In this document: piece after piece, positions 1 through 6,906 of the stretch
Position numbering within the stretch: position 1 is the stretch's first letter
How the letters are laid out: each line of letters starts with the position of its first letter
Source: an uncultured Eubacteriales bacterium
GTDB taxonomy: Bacteria > Bacillota > Clostridia > Oscillospirales > Acutalibacteraceae
Length of the DNA: 37,625 bases
Direction of reading: 5' to 3'
Assembly: GCA_934561055.1 (NCBI GenBank)
Contig: CAKTFN010000014.1
Span: 1-37,625, forward strand
Notes under the pieces: generated by a model
Told to the model about the DNA's origin: nothing
Seen by the model: the letters and a program-made list of their open reading frames with translations, nothing else
The model's database searches: none
Translations under genes and position numbers: made by a program

Positions 1-330
1 CCTTTTCATCGTTGTTTAATTTTCAAGGTTCAATTCGCTGTCCCTTCCGAAACAGCTCGCCTATTCTATCACATTTCTTACCCTCTTGTCAAGGGGTTTT
101 TCAAACTTTTTTGAAAAGTTTTTTGTGTGATAGGTTTTAAGGTGTTTTGCTTTCTTCTCTCGAAGACAGCTTTGCTATTTTATCACATTTTTCAATCTTT
201 GTCAACACTTTTTCAAAGTTTTTCAAAAAAGTTTTTCATGCGATAAAATCGCTTTCTCCTCACGAAGAGAGCTTTGATACTTTACCACAGTTTTAGACAT
301 TTGTCAACACTTTTCTCAAATTTTTCAATA
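1..330 (-). promoter_or_regulatory. Triple tandem rRNA-type promoters and rRNA leader
   Basis: No gene lies in this stretch. On the minus strand, three near-identical blocks each carry TTGACA, a 17-18 base spacer and a -10 box: -35 at 302-307 with TAAAGT at 279-284; -35 at 200-205 with TAAAAT at 177-182; -35 at 87-92 with TAGAAT at 63-68. Each -35 is preceded by an A/T-rich tract resembling an UP element. Downstream, the complement of 1-30 contains CCTTGAAAATTAAACAA, the motif typical of Firmicute 16S leaders and 16S-23S spacers. I infer that an rRNA operon starts just beyond the left edge and is read leftwards; no rRNA itself is visible. Confidence 0.8.
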
Positions 331-375
331 AAAAAGGCAGTCTGTTTTCCCTTCCGAAAAAGAAAACGGTCTGCC
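327..375 (-). terminator. Intrinsic terminator after the LCP-like gene
   Basis: Arms at 336-349 and 362-375 pair with two or three central mismatches. On the minus strand the stem is followed by a T-rich run (335-327). It follows the stop codon at 395 and separates this gene from the rRNA promoters. Confidence 0.75.
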
Positions 376-394
376 TATATATATAGTATATTAT

Positions 395-1240
395 TTATTT
401 GTCGCTCTTTGCAAACGATGAAAGAAGCGGTCCGTAAGTTGCGATATCCATTGCCGAGATGTCCGTCTTTATTAGATTGACAAGCTCATTATACTTTCTT
501 TCGAGTTCTTCCGCATTTCCGTCACCCAAAGAAAGTGCAAGATAGCGTGAAACGAGACCCGTGATATTCTCGTTCTCTTCGTACTGATTGTCACAAAGAT
601 AAGCAAAGTATTTTGCCAGATTGTCTGCGGAAATTTTCTGCTCACCGTCATTAATAATGAAACTGATTCCGTTGTATGTGTGGCGAACCTCATTCGGGAT
701 AATAATAACCTGCTCGCCGAAGACCTTAAAAATGTTCATAACATCCTTTTCGTCAATAATCACATACCGGTCAATCGCATTCCCGGTGCAGGCACGCACC
801 GCCCAGATAAGTCCGTCCGAACCAGAGCGTTTGAAATGCTCCTCAATACTTCCCTCGGTTGAGTCAACCTTACACCTCCGGGAAGCCGGAATATACGAAA
901 TTTTGAAGCTGCCCCTGTCACTGTCAGCGTTAAGACAGGCAAGAAGGCTGATCTTTCGCTTGTCCTCACTGCAAACGGCAAGAAGAAAACTTGCCTTCAG
1001 TTCCTGCGGCGTACTGCTGTCAACCTCGCGCACCGAAGCGGAAAGCGTAAGAGGCTGCGTATCCGTCGGTTCATTACTCTTTTTTTCGCTTATGAGAGTA
1101 ACAACCGAAACGGCGGCAATCAAAACGACAACAACGGCAAAAGCCGAAAGCAGAATTTTGTTCGTCAAAAAGCGTTTTATTTTATCGTCACGCCGCATTG
1201 AAGCGTGCGTGGTCTCCTGAAAATCAGAAAGTTTTTTCAT
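395..1240 (-). CDS. Degenerate LytR-CpsA-Psr-like membrane-anchored protein
   Basis: A 281-residue protein starting at the ATG beginning MKKLSDFQ, which has an AGGGG ribosome site seven bases upstream; an in-frame TTG at 1294 is less convincing. A basic cytoplasmic segment is followed by one membrane segment (about residues 28-50) and an extracytoplasmic domain. The order of blocks resembles LCP ligases, which attach wall polymers to peptidoglycan: a strand ending ISYIPASRRC where LCP proteins have a SIPRD-like motif, then a DRYVIIDEKDVMNIFKVFG block like the conserved 'Y..v.f..f..lvd.lGG' segment, and a late INDGEQKISADNLAKY segment like 'LdGeqALaYvR'. The usual catalytic arginines are not clearly kept, so it may be a non-catalytic homologue. 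Family assignment is tentative. Confidence 0.5.
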   Translation of the reverse strand: MKKLSDFQETTHASMRRDDKIKRFLTNKILLSAFAVVVVLIAAVSVVTLISEKKSNEPTDTQPLTLSASVREVDSSTPQELKASFLLAVCSEDKRKISLLACLNADSDRGSFKISYIPASRRCKVDSTEGSIEEHFKRSGSDGLIWAVRACTGNAIDRYVIIDEKDVMNIFKVFGEQVIIIPNEVRHTYNGISFIINDGEQKISADNLAKYFAYLCDNQYEENENITGLVSRYLALSLGDGNAEELERKYNELVNLIKTDISAMDIATYGPLLSSFAKSDK

Positions 1241-1251
1241 TTCACACCCCT

Positions 1252-1272
1252 GCCGATATCGAAAATATCGGC
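1252..1272 (-). promoter_or_regulatory. Hairpin just upstream of the LCP-like gene's ribosome site
   Basis: A perfect 8-bp inverted repeat, GCCGATAT / ATATCGGC with a five-base loop, ends a few bases before the AGGGG ribosome site of the gene starting at 1240. It could affect translation initiation. If the TTG at 1294 were used it would instead lie inside the coding region. Confidence 0.5.
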
Positions 1273-1325
1273 CTTCAAAAAAATGATTCGGCAAAATTGC
1301 CTACCCAAGCTCTTTTTTCGGGTGT

Positions 1326-1354
1326 ATCTTAACATATATTGACCAAATTGTCAA
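1326..1354 (-). promoter_or_regulatory. Promoter of the LCP-like gene
   Basis: TTGACA at 1349-1354, a 17-base spacer and TAAGAT at 1326-1331 on the minus strand. It lies just downstream of the hydF terminator and about 85 bases before the chosen ATG, so the gene has its own sigma-A-type promoter. Confidence 0.75.
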
Positions 1355-1386
1355 ATTCGGTAAAATCAGTGCAAAAAAACTTCCGA

Positions 1387-1426
1387 AAAGAAAACAAAAA
1401 CCACAGATTTTAGACCTGCGGTTTTC
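1387..1426 (-). terminator. Intrinsic terminator after hydF
   Basis: On the minus strand, AAAACCGCAG and CTGTGGTTTT flank a nine-base loop, followed by a T-rich tract. It ends the hydrogenase maturation operon. Confidence 0.75.
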
Positions 1427-1448
1427 GTTGCTTTTTGCTTGTGCAAAC

Positions 1449-2642
1449 TTATAATGTAATGTCCTCAAAAGGTGAAAGCGAACGTTCAAGTATTCCGTGC
1501 ATCAATGCAATCGCAATTCCGTAATTCGTAATCGGAACTTTCGCGTTTTCCGCCCGGGCAATTCTCGACTTCATCTCCCTTTCGGTGAGCATACAGCCAC
1601 CGCAATGAACAACGAGCGCATACTTTGAAAAATCCTCCGGAAATTCACCGCCGGACGTGAATTCAAAGGAAAGCTCCTTTTTAGTGTACCCTCTGATCCA
1701 ATTCGGAAGCTTCACCGTTCCGATGTCGCCGCACTGCCTGTGGTGGGTGCAGCCTTCGGAAATCAGAACGCAATCTCCGTCTTTAAGCTTTGAAAGCGAT
1801 TTTGCGCCGTTCACGAACGGTTCAAGTTCGCCTTTGTACCTTGCAAAAAGAATCGAGAAGGACGTCAGCGGTATGTCTTCCGGAACAACCTTGCTCACAA
1901 AACCGAAAGCCTGCGAATCGGTGATGACCATTCTCGGCTTTTTTGAAAGGACGGAAAGCGCCTGTTCAAGTTCCGTCTCTTTCGTAACAACGTTGATTCC
2001 GCCGCAATCGAGAACGTCACGAATCATCTGCTGCTGGGGAAGAATCATTCTTCCTTTCGGTGCGGCCGCATCAATCGGCGTAACGAGAACAACAACGTCG
2101 CCTTTTTTCAAAAGGTCGGAAACGAGCTTCTTTTTGTTCTCAGAAAGCTTTGCGGCTTTTGCAATAAGTTCTTTGAGTTCATAAACATTCGTTCCGTTTT
2201 TTGCACTGATGAAAATTTCGTTCTCTTTGCAGTCCGGTTTGTTTTCAAGAAGGTCGCTTTTGTTGAACGCAACAATGAAAGGTATGTTCTTCTCCTTAAA
2301 CAAATCTTTCAACTCTTCGTCCGCCTTTTGAACGCCCTTTTCGCCGTCAACGACCAAAACGGCAACATCGGTTTTTGAAAGCGTCTGCTTTGCTCTCATC
2401 ACTCTCATTTTTCCGAGTTCGCCCTCATCGTCAATTCCCGGTGTGTCGATAACAACAACCGGTCCGAGAGGAAGAAGCTCCATTGTTTTTGAAACCGGAT
2501 CGGTTGTTGTTCCCTTGACTTCCGAAACGAGCGAAAGCTTTTGCCCCGTGACGGCATTGACAACGCTCGACTTTCCTGCGTTGCGAAGGCCGAAAAATCC
2601 GATGTGAAGCCGCTCGGCGGCGGGTCTGTCGTTAAGTCCCAT
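1449..2642 (-). CDS. hydF: [FeFe]-hydrogenase maturation GTPase HydF
   Basis: The scaffold GTPase on which the 2Fe subcluster of the [FeFe]-hydrogenase H-cluster is assembled before delivery to the apo-enzyme in the cytoplasm. The 397-residue length is usual. The N-terminal GTPase domain shows the P-loop GLRNAGKSS (18-26), G3 motif DTPGIDD, G4 motif NKSD and a SAK G5 motif. The C-terminal cluster-binding domain keeps the family's C-x-H ... H-C-x-x-C ligands, seen as CTHH and later VHCGGC. The ATG follows AGGAGGG and lies 12 bases beyond the hydG stop, so translation is probably coupled. It is the last gene of the operon. Assignment is firm. Confidence 0.95.
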   Translation of the reverse strand: MGLNDRPAAERLHIGFFGLRNAGKSSVVNAVTGQKLSLVSEVKGTTTDPVSKTMELLPLGPVVVIDTPGIDDEGELGKMRVMRAKQTLSKTDVAVLVVDGEKGVQKADEELKDLFKEKNIPFIVAFNKSDLLENKPDCKENEIFISAKNGTNVYELKELIAKAAKLSENKKKLVSDLLKKGDVVVLVTPIDAAAPKGRMILPQQQMIRDVLDCGGINVVTKETELEQALSVLSKKPRMVITDSQAFGFVSKVVPEDIPLTSFSILFARYKGELEPFVNGAKSLSKLKDGDCVLISEGCTHHRQCGDIGTVKLPNWIRGYTKKELSFEFTSGGEFPEDFSKYALVVHCGGCMLTEREMKSRIARAENAKVPITNYGIAIALMHGILERSLSPFEDITL

Positions 2643-2654
2643 TGCGTACCCTCC

Positions 2655-4103
2655 TTAAAATCTGAAATCTCTGCGGTTTGAGTTTTTGATATCTTCAATG
2701 TTCTTTTCGGCAATTTTGCGCACTTTTTCTTTCGGAATCTTTTGAAGTTCCTTTTCAATCAGTTCAAAGCCGACTTTTTTCGTTTCTTCCGAAGCGTAGT
2801 CAACAAGATATTCCGTGAGAGTCATGAGTGCGTTCGGGTGGCAGCAGTTGAGAATCTGGCCGCTTTTGCAAAGGCTCATAAATCTGTCTCCGGTTCTTCC
2901 CTCACGGTAGCAGGCGGTGCAGAACGACGGAATATGTTCCTTTTTCATCAGCCAGCAAACCACCTCATCGAGCGTTCTTTGGTCGGAAACGTCGAACTGT
3001 TCCGAATCGTGGGGTCTCTCCTCCTCGGTGTAGCCGCCGACGGAAGTTCTTGAAGCCCCGCTTATCTGTGAAATTCCGTATTCAAGCGCTTTTGCTCTGA
3101 CTTCTTCGCTTTCACGGGTCGAAATAATCATTCCGGTATACGGAACGGCAATTCTGATACAGGCAATGAGCTTTGTGAAAAGTTCGTCCGAAATTCCGTT
3201 GTCGAATGCGTCCGGGTCAATGTCATCGGCTTTTTTAACTCTCGGAACGCTGATTGTGTGCGGGCCGACGCCGTGAACGGCTTCAAGGTGTTCTGCGTGC
3301 ATAAGAAGGCCGGCGAATTCGTAATCATAACCTTCAAGGCCGAAAAGCACGCCGAGTCCGACGTCGTCGATTCCGCCCTCCATCGCTCTGTCCATCGCTT
3401 CGGTATGGTAATCGTAATCATGCTTCGGTCCCGTAGGATGAAGTTTGAGATAACTTTCTTTGTTATAAGTCTCCTGAAAAAGAATATATGTTCCGATTCC
3501 GGCCTCTTTGAGCTTTCGGTAGTTTTCAACCGTTGTTGCGGCAATGTTGACGTTGACACGTCTGATGTCTCCGTTTTTGTGGTGCACGGAATAGATTGTT
3601 TTGATGCACTCAAGAATATACTCAATCGGGTTCATCTTCGGGTCTTCTCCGGCCTCAATCGCAAGGCGCTTGTGACCCATGTCCTGAAGGGCGATAACCT
3701 CCGCCTTAACCTCCTCCGGGGTGAGCTTTTTGCGTGCAATGTGTTTATTCTTCATATGATACGGACAATAGACGCAACCGTTCACGCAGTAATTTGAAAG
3801 ATAAAGCGGTGCAAACATTACGATTCTGTTTCCGTAAAAGGCAAGCTTGATTTCGTTCGCAAGTTCATACATTTTTTGAACCCTTTCTCCGTCCTCGCAG
3901 GCAAGGAGAACGGCCGCCTCACGGTGAGTGAGACCCCGACAGGTTACGCCGTTTCCGCTTTTCTTCGGCTTTGCCTTTTCAAGAAGTTCGTCAACAAGTT
4001 CAAGGTCGTTTTTGTGTTCCTTTGCGTAAGCAAGGGTTGCCCTGATTTCTTCGTCGCTGATGAATTCATCGGCTTTCATTGATTTCGGATTGTAGTTTGA
4101 CAT
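2655..4103 (-). CDS. hydG: Radical SAM tyrosine lyase HydG
   Basis: HydG splits tyrosine into p-cresol and dehydroglycine, which becomes the CO and cyanide ligands of the hydrogenase H-cluster. The 482-residue protein shows the radical SAM CX3CX2C motif at C106, C110 and C113 (CVNGCVYC). Near the C-terminus a second Fe-S binding region follows the HydG pattern: FCTACYREGRTGDRF, then a third cysteine in ILNCC. It shares the fold of ThiH, but this C-terminal cluster and the neighbours hydE and hydF make HydG the clear choice. The ATG has a GGAAAGGA ribosome site. An 84-base gap separates it from hydE. Confidence 0.96.
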   Translation of the reverse strand: MSNYNPKSMKADEFISDEEIRATLAYAKEHKNDLELVDELLEKAKPKKSGNGVTCRGLTHREAAVLLACEDGERVQKMYELANEIKLAFYGNRIVMFAPLYLSNYCVNGCVYCPYHMKNKHIARKKLTPEEVKAEVIALQDMGHKRLAIEAGEDPKMNPIEYILECIKTIYSVHHKNGDIRRVNVNIAATTVENYRKLKEAGIGTYILFQETYNKESYLKLHPTGPKHDYDYHTEAMDRAMEGGIDDVGLGVLFGLEGYDYEFAGLLMHAEHLEAVHGVGPHTISVPRVKKADDIDPDAFDNGISDELFTKLIACIRIAVPYTGMIISTRESEEVRAKALEYGISQISGASRTSVGGYTEEERPHDSEQFDVSDQRTLDEVVCWLMKKEHIPSFCTACYREGRTGDRFMSLCKSGQILNCCHPNALMTLTEYLVDYASEETKKVGFELIEKELQKIPKEKVRKIAEKNIEDIKNSNRRDFRF

Positions 4104-4187
4104 AAATATTTTCCTTTCCTTGCGGTCAGATTTCTCTTTCCGTCAGAAGTTTTTTAAAAAATTATCGTTCGGTTTTTCGACAACTTC

Positions 4188-5249
4188 TCATTTTGAAAAA
4201 GCGATCGCATCCCCTCTTGTGTATACTATATTATATCCGGCGTTTTTGACGGACTTTTTCAAAAGTTCAAGGCTTTGAGCCGATTCGGCGCCGGAGGAAA
4301 GCTTGTTGTCATAAAGCGCATACTTTTTCCTTTCCTCAAGCGGCGAAAGGTTCGGCATCACAACGTTCGCTCCGGCTTTGAGTCCTTCTTCCCTTCCGCC
4401 TTCGAGCGCCGTTCCGAGCGCAGTCGTTGCCGGAAGAAGAATTTCCGGATTTATCAGCCGAACAAGAGAAAGAAGAAAAATCGTTTTTTCGGCACTCCCG
4501 GCTTCGTATGAGCCAAAGGGGGTATCCCTTTGCGGAAGAAACGGACCGATTCCGCACATTTCCGGCCGAAACTCTTCAATGAACTTCAAGTCTTTTGCAA
4601 TGCAGGAATCCGTCTGAAACGGAGAACCGACCATAAAGCCGCAGCCGACCTGAAAGCCGAGCTTTTTGAGGTCACGCAGGCACCTCATTCGGTTTTCAAG
4701 TTTCAGCTCTTTGGGATGGAGCTTTCTGTAATGTTCGCCGTCCGCAGTCTCATGTCTCAAAAGATATCTGTCCGCTCCGCTCTCTTTCATTCTTTTGTAA
4801 TCCTCAAACGGGTATTCGCCGAGCGAAAGAGTCACGGCGCAATTCGGAAAAGAGCGTTTTATTTTTTCAACAGCCGAACAGATTTTTTCGGTCTGCATCA
4901 CGCCTTCGCCGCCCTGGAGGACAAAAGTTCTGAAACCGAGCGAATAGCCTTCCTCACAGCAGGAAAGAATTTGCTTTTCCGAAAGGACATACCGTTCGCA
5001 GTTTTTGTTCGAGCGGCGGATTCCGCAGTAAAAGCAATCGTTCCGGCAGACGTTTCCGACTTCGATAAGTCCGCGGATATACACGTCCGTTCCGAAAACT
5101 TTTTTCCGTTCTTCGTCGGCATATTTTGCGGCGAGCGCAATTACCTCTTCGTCTTTCGTTCCGACAAGCTTTTCATAGTCGGGAAGAGAAAGTCGTCTTT
5201 CTTTTCTGAGCTTTTCAAGAAGCTCCTTTTCTTTATTCACCGATAACAT
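4188..5249 (-). CDS. hydE: Radical SAM maturase HydE
   Basis: HydE is the second radical SAM enzyme of [FeFe]-hydrogenase maturation and acts on the HydG iron-cysteine product to build the 2Fe subcluster with its bridging dithiolate. At 353 residues it is the normal length. The CX3CX2C motif is C68, C72, C75 (CRNDCFYC), followed by GIRRSNKN as in the HydE/BioB branch. The central MVGSPFQT and IGPFLPQRDTPF segments are typical. The proposed ATG lies inside the 3' end of the upstream regulator gene (17-base overlap), with no strong ribosome site of its own, so translational coupling is likely; a GTG three codons in is an alternative start. Confidence 0.94.
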   Translation of the reverse strand: MLSVNKEKELLEKLRKERRLSLPDYEKLVGTKDEEVIALAAKYADEERKKVFGTDVYIRGLIEVGNVCRNDCFYCGIRRSNKNCERYVLSEKQILSCCEEGYSLGFRTFVLQGGEGVMQTEKICSAVEKIKRSFPNCAVTLSLGEYPFEDYKRMKESGADRYLLRHETADGEHYRKLHPKELKLENRMRCLRDLKKLGFQVGCGFMVGSPFQTDSCIAKDLKFIEEFRPEMCGIGPFLPQRDTPFGSYEAGSAEKTIFLLSLVRLINPEILLPATTALGTALEGGREEGLKAGANVVMPNLSPLEERKKYALYDNKLSSGAESAQSLELLKKSVKNAGYNIVYTRGDAIAFSK

Positions 5250-5487
5250 TTGAATACGCCGTTTTTACGCTGAGACCTTCAATGTTTCCGAGCTTTCCCG
5301 CAAGGGAAGAAATTGTGTCCTGCGGTGCGTCGAGCGCAACGGAAACAATGTTGATTTTCTTTTTTCTGTAAGGAAGACCCATTCTTCCGATGATATATTC
5401 GCCGAATTCATGAAGAATCAAGTTGAGCTTTTCAACCGAGCCTTCGTTTTCAACGATGATTGACATGACGGCAACTCTTGTCTGCAT
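5233..5487 (-). CDS. TM1266-type iron-only hydrogenase system regulator
   Basis: An 84-residue small alpha/beta protein beginning MQTRVAVMSIIVE, with the VEKLNLILHEFGEYIIGRMGLPY region characteristic of the putative iron-only hydrogenase system regulator (TM1266) family, related to the NikR/ACT-like C-terminal fold. Members usually sit beside hydEFG, and it is the first gene of the operon here. The chosen ATG has GGAGG eight bases upstream; the frame stays open further upstream but would run through the leader terminator. The precise effector and DNA target of the family are not known to me. Confidence 0.85.
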   Translation of the reverse strand: MQTRVAVMSIIVENEGSVEKLNLILHEFGEYIIGRMGLPYRKKKINIVSVALDAPQDTISSLAGKLGNIEGLSVKTAYSNVIGE

Positions 5488-5704
5488 ATTATTTCCTCCG
5501 TTGCTTCTGATTTTTGAAATATAAAAGAAATCAAAAAACCGTACCCTTTCAAAAAAGGGTACGGCAAACAAAACACAAAAAGCTTCGTGTTTCAAAAAAT
5601 CTTTCGTCGTTCCCTTTCGCTCAGAGAAAGCCTCTTCGGGTCAGGTTCTTTTTGCCTTTCGGCATTCTTTTTTACAGTATACCAAAACATCCGAAAAAAA
5701 TCAA
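5488..5704 (-). promoter_or_regulatory. hyd operon promoter and attenuator-like leader
   Basis: On the minus strand, TTGATT (5699-5704), a 17-base spacer and TATACT (5676-5681) predict transcription from about 5669, giving a leader of about 180 bases before the ATG at 5487. The leader carries a GCC-GAAA-GGC hairpin (5654-5663), a CTTTC/GAAAG hairpin (5630-5614) and a perfect 11-bp terminator. The segment GAAAGGGAACG (5618-5608) can pair with the terminator's 5' arm (10 of 11 positions counting one G-U), which would form an antiterminator; the CTTTC/GAAAG hairpin would compete with it. This looks like a riboswitch or other attenuator, of a class I do not recognise. Confidence 0.65.
5532..5564 (-). 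terminator. Leader terminator upstream of the hyd operon
   Basis: Arms CCGTACCCTTT (5539-5549) and AAAGGGTACGG (5554-5564) pair perfectly around a four-base loop. On the minus strand they are followed directly by six T. The structure lies between the predicted promoter and the first gene, about 45 bases before its ATG, so it is placed to control read-through rather than end an upstream gene. Confidence 0.85.
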
Positions 5705-5886
5705 CCGAAAATTGCTCGCTCTTCCGTGAGAAGGTCAGAATAGCCGGACTTTCGGATATAATCGGATAACGGATATTTTAAGCTTTTGCAATCACGCTTC
5801 ACCCAAATACCAAACATTTTTGTTCCCAAAAACGAAAAAACACCGTTCTTCATGAGTGTAAAGTAAAAAAACTTTCCCAAAAATTA

Positions 5887-6031
5887 TTGACAGAACGGGC
5901 GTTTCTGATATATAATGTCAAAATGCAGGTATAGGTGGCTTTGTCCGATTTTTTCGGACAGGCTCATTTAAAAATTTGCTTAAAACGGTCTTTGACCGTT
6001 AGATATCATTATTAAAAGGAGGTATATCTCA
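5887..6031 (+). promoter_or_regulatory. rpmH operon promoter and leader
   Basis: TTGACA (5887-5892), an 18-base spacer and a consensus TATAAT (5911-5916). The leader carries two short perfect hairpins, TGTCCGA/TCGGACA (5942-5960) and AACGGTC/GACCGTT (5983-5999), then the ribosome site AAAGGAGG before the rpmH ATG. The preceding AT-rich gap (5705-5886) shows no DnaA boxes. Confidence 0.8.
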
Positions 6032-6166
6032 ATGAAAAGGACTTATCAGCCCAAAAAGCGCCACAGAAAGATGGAGCACGGCTTCAGAAAGAGAATGGCA
6101 ACGAAAAACGGCCGCAAGGTTCTCGCCCGCAGACGTTCAAAGGGTCGCAAACAGCTCACTTACTAA
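6032..6166 (+). CDS. rpmH: 50S ribosomal protein L34
   Basis: A 44-residue very basic protein beginning MKRTYQPKKRHRKMEHGFR and ending in a KGRKQLTY tail, essentially the canonical bL34 sequence; it is a component of the large ribosomal subunit. AGGAGG lies 8-10 bases upstream of the ATG. It is the first gene of the conserved rpmH-rnpA-yidD-yidC-khpB cluster and has a consensus promoter. Confidence 0.97.
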   Translation: MKRTYQPKKRHRKMEHGFRKRMATKNGRKVLARRRSKGRKQLTY

Positions 6167-6234
6167 TCAGCCGCCGATTTTTTTCGACGGCTTTCGCCCT
6201 CGGAAAACGGCAGATTAAAAGCGCCTTCGGCGCA

Positions 6235-6606
6235 ATGCGTTGGGATTTGATTTTTTTGCAAAATTATGTTTCGTTAAATCTGAATAAAGACTTTCAACGG
6301 CTTTATTACCGGGGAAAGTCGGTTGCGAAACCTGCACTTGTCATCTATGCGATGAAAAACCGTGCGGGGATCTGTCGCATCGGAATAACAACGGGCAAAA
6401 AAATCGGCAATGCCGTTGAACGCAACCGCTCCCGTAGGATTATCAGAGCCGCTTTTCAGTCAGTTCTCAAGTCCGGCCGCATCAACGGAAACTGGGACAT
6501 TGTTTTTGTTGCAAGAACAAGAACAAAGTTTCAAAAAAGCACTCAGATCGAGCGTGCAATGCTCGCCGCTTTTTCGGAACTTAAAATTACGGAGGAAAAG
6601 GAATGA
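6235..6606 (+). CDS. rnpA: Ribonuclease P protein component
   Basis: The protein cofactor that binds RNase P RNA and helps it remove 5' leaders from precursor tRNAs. The family signature appears as RNRSRRIIRAAF, with the upstream FQRLYYRGKS segment also typical. The start is uncertain: the ATG at 6235 has no good ribosome site and lies right behind a GCGCC-TTC-GGCGC hairpin. Most homologues begin nearer the SLNLNKDF segment, so an internal TTG at 6256 is possible. The stop overlaps the yidD ATG (ATGA), indicating coupled translation. Confidence 0.93.
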   Translation: MRWDLIFLQNYVSLNLNKDFQRLYYRGKSVAKPALVIYAMKNRAGICRIGITTGKKIGNAVERNRSRRIIRAAFQSVLKSGRINGNWDIVFVARTRTKFQKSTQIERAMLAAFSELKITEEKE

Positions 6607-6836
6607 AAAATCTTCTTCTTTCCGTAATCCGCTTTTATCGGAAGTATATTTCTCCCCATCTTCCGCCGATGTGTCGCTATTACCCGACGTGCTCGTGTTA
6701 CGCAATCGAAGCGATTGAAACCCACGGCGCATTCAAGGGTTTTCTTCTTGCGCTCTGGCGCGTTCTTCGCTGCAATCCTTTTTCCCGCGGCGGATACGAT
6801 CCCGTTCCGCCGAAGAGAGAAAAGAAAAAGCGTTGA
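6603..6836 (+). CDS. yidD: Membrane protein insertion efficiency factor YidD
   Basis: A 77-residue YidD protein, a small membrane-associated factor that helps YidC insert proteins. The hallmark segments CRYYPTCSCYAIEAI (three cysteines), HGAFKGFLLALWRVLRCNPFS and GGYDPVP are all present. The gene overlaps the rnpA stop by four bases and the preceding sequence GGAGGAAAAGG supplies a ribosome site. A 70-base gap leads to yidC. Confidence 0.96.
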   Translation: MKNLLLSVIRFYRKYISPHLPPMCRYYPTCSCYAIEAIETHGAFKGFLLALWRVLRCNPFSRGGYDPVPPKREKKKR

Positions 6837-6906
6837 ACACGGAAAAAGCTTTCCGGAATTTCAGGCTCTTCAATGTCAGACGGAATAATTTTACGGAGGA
6901 AAACCA

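Noticed and set aside
621..1220. Long open frame antisense to the LCP-like gene
   Set aside because: No ribosome site or recognisable protein; it is explained by the codon structure of the gene on the other strand. The same holds for the many other antisense frames, such as 4530-5246, 16031-16693 and 27660-28265.
5705..5886. Chromosomal origin next to rpmH
   Set aside because: No TTATCCACA-type DnaA boxes and no dnaA or dnaN gene beside it.
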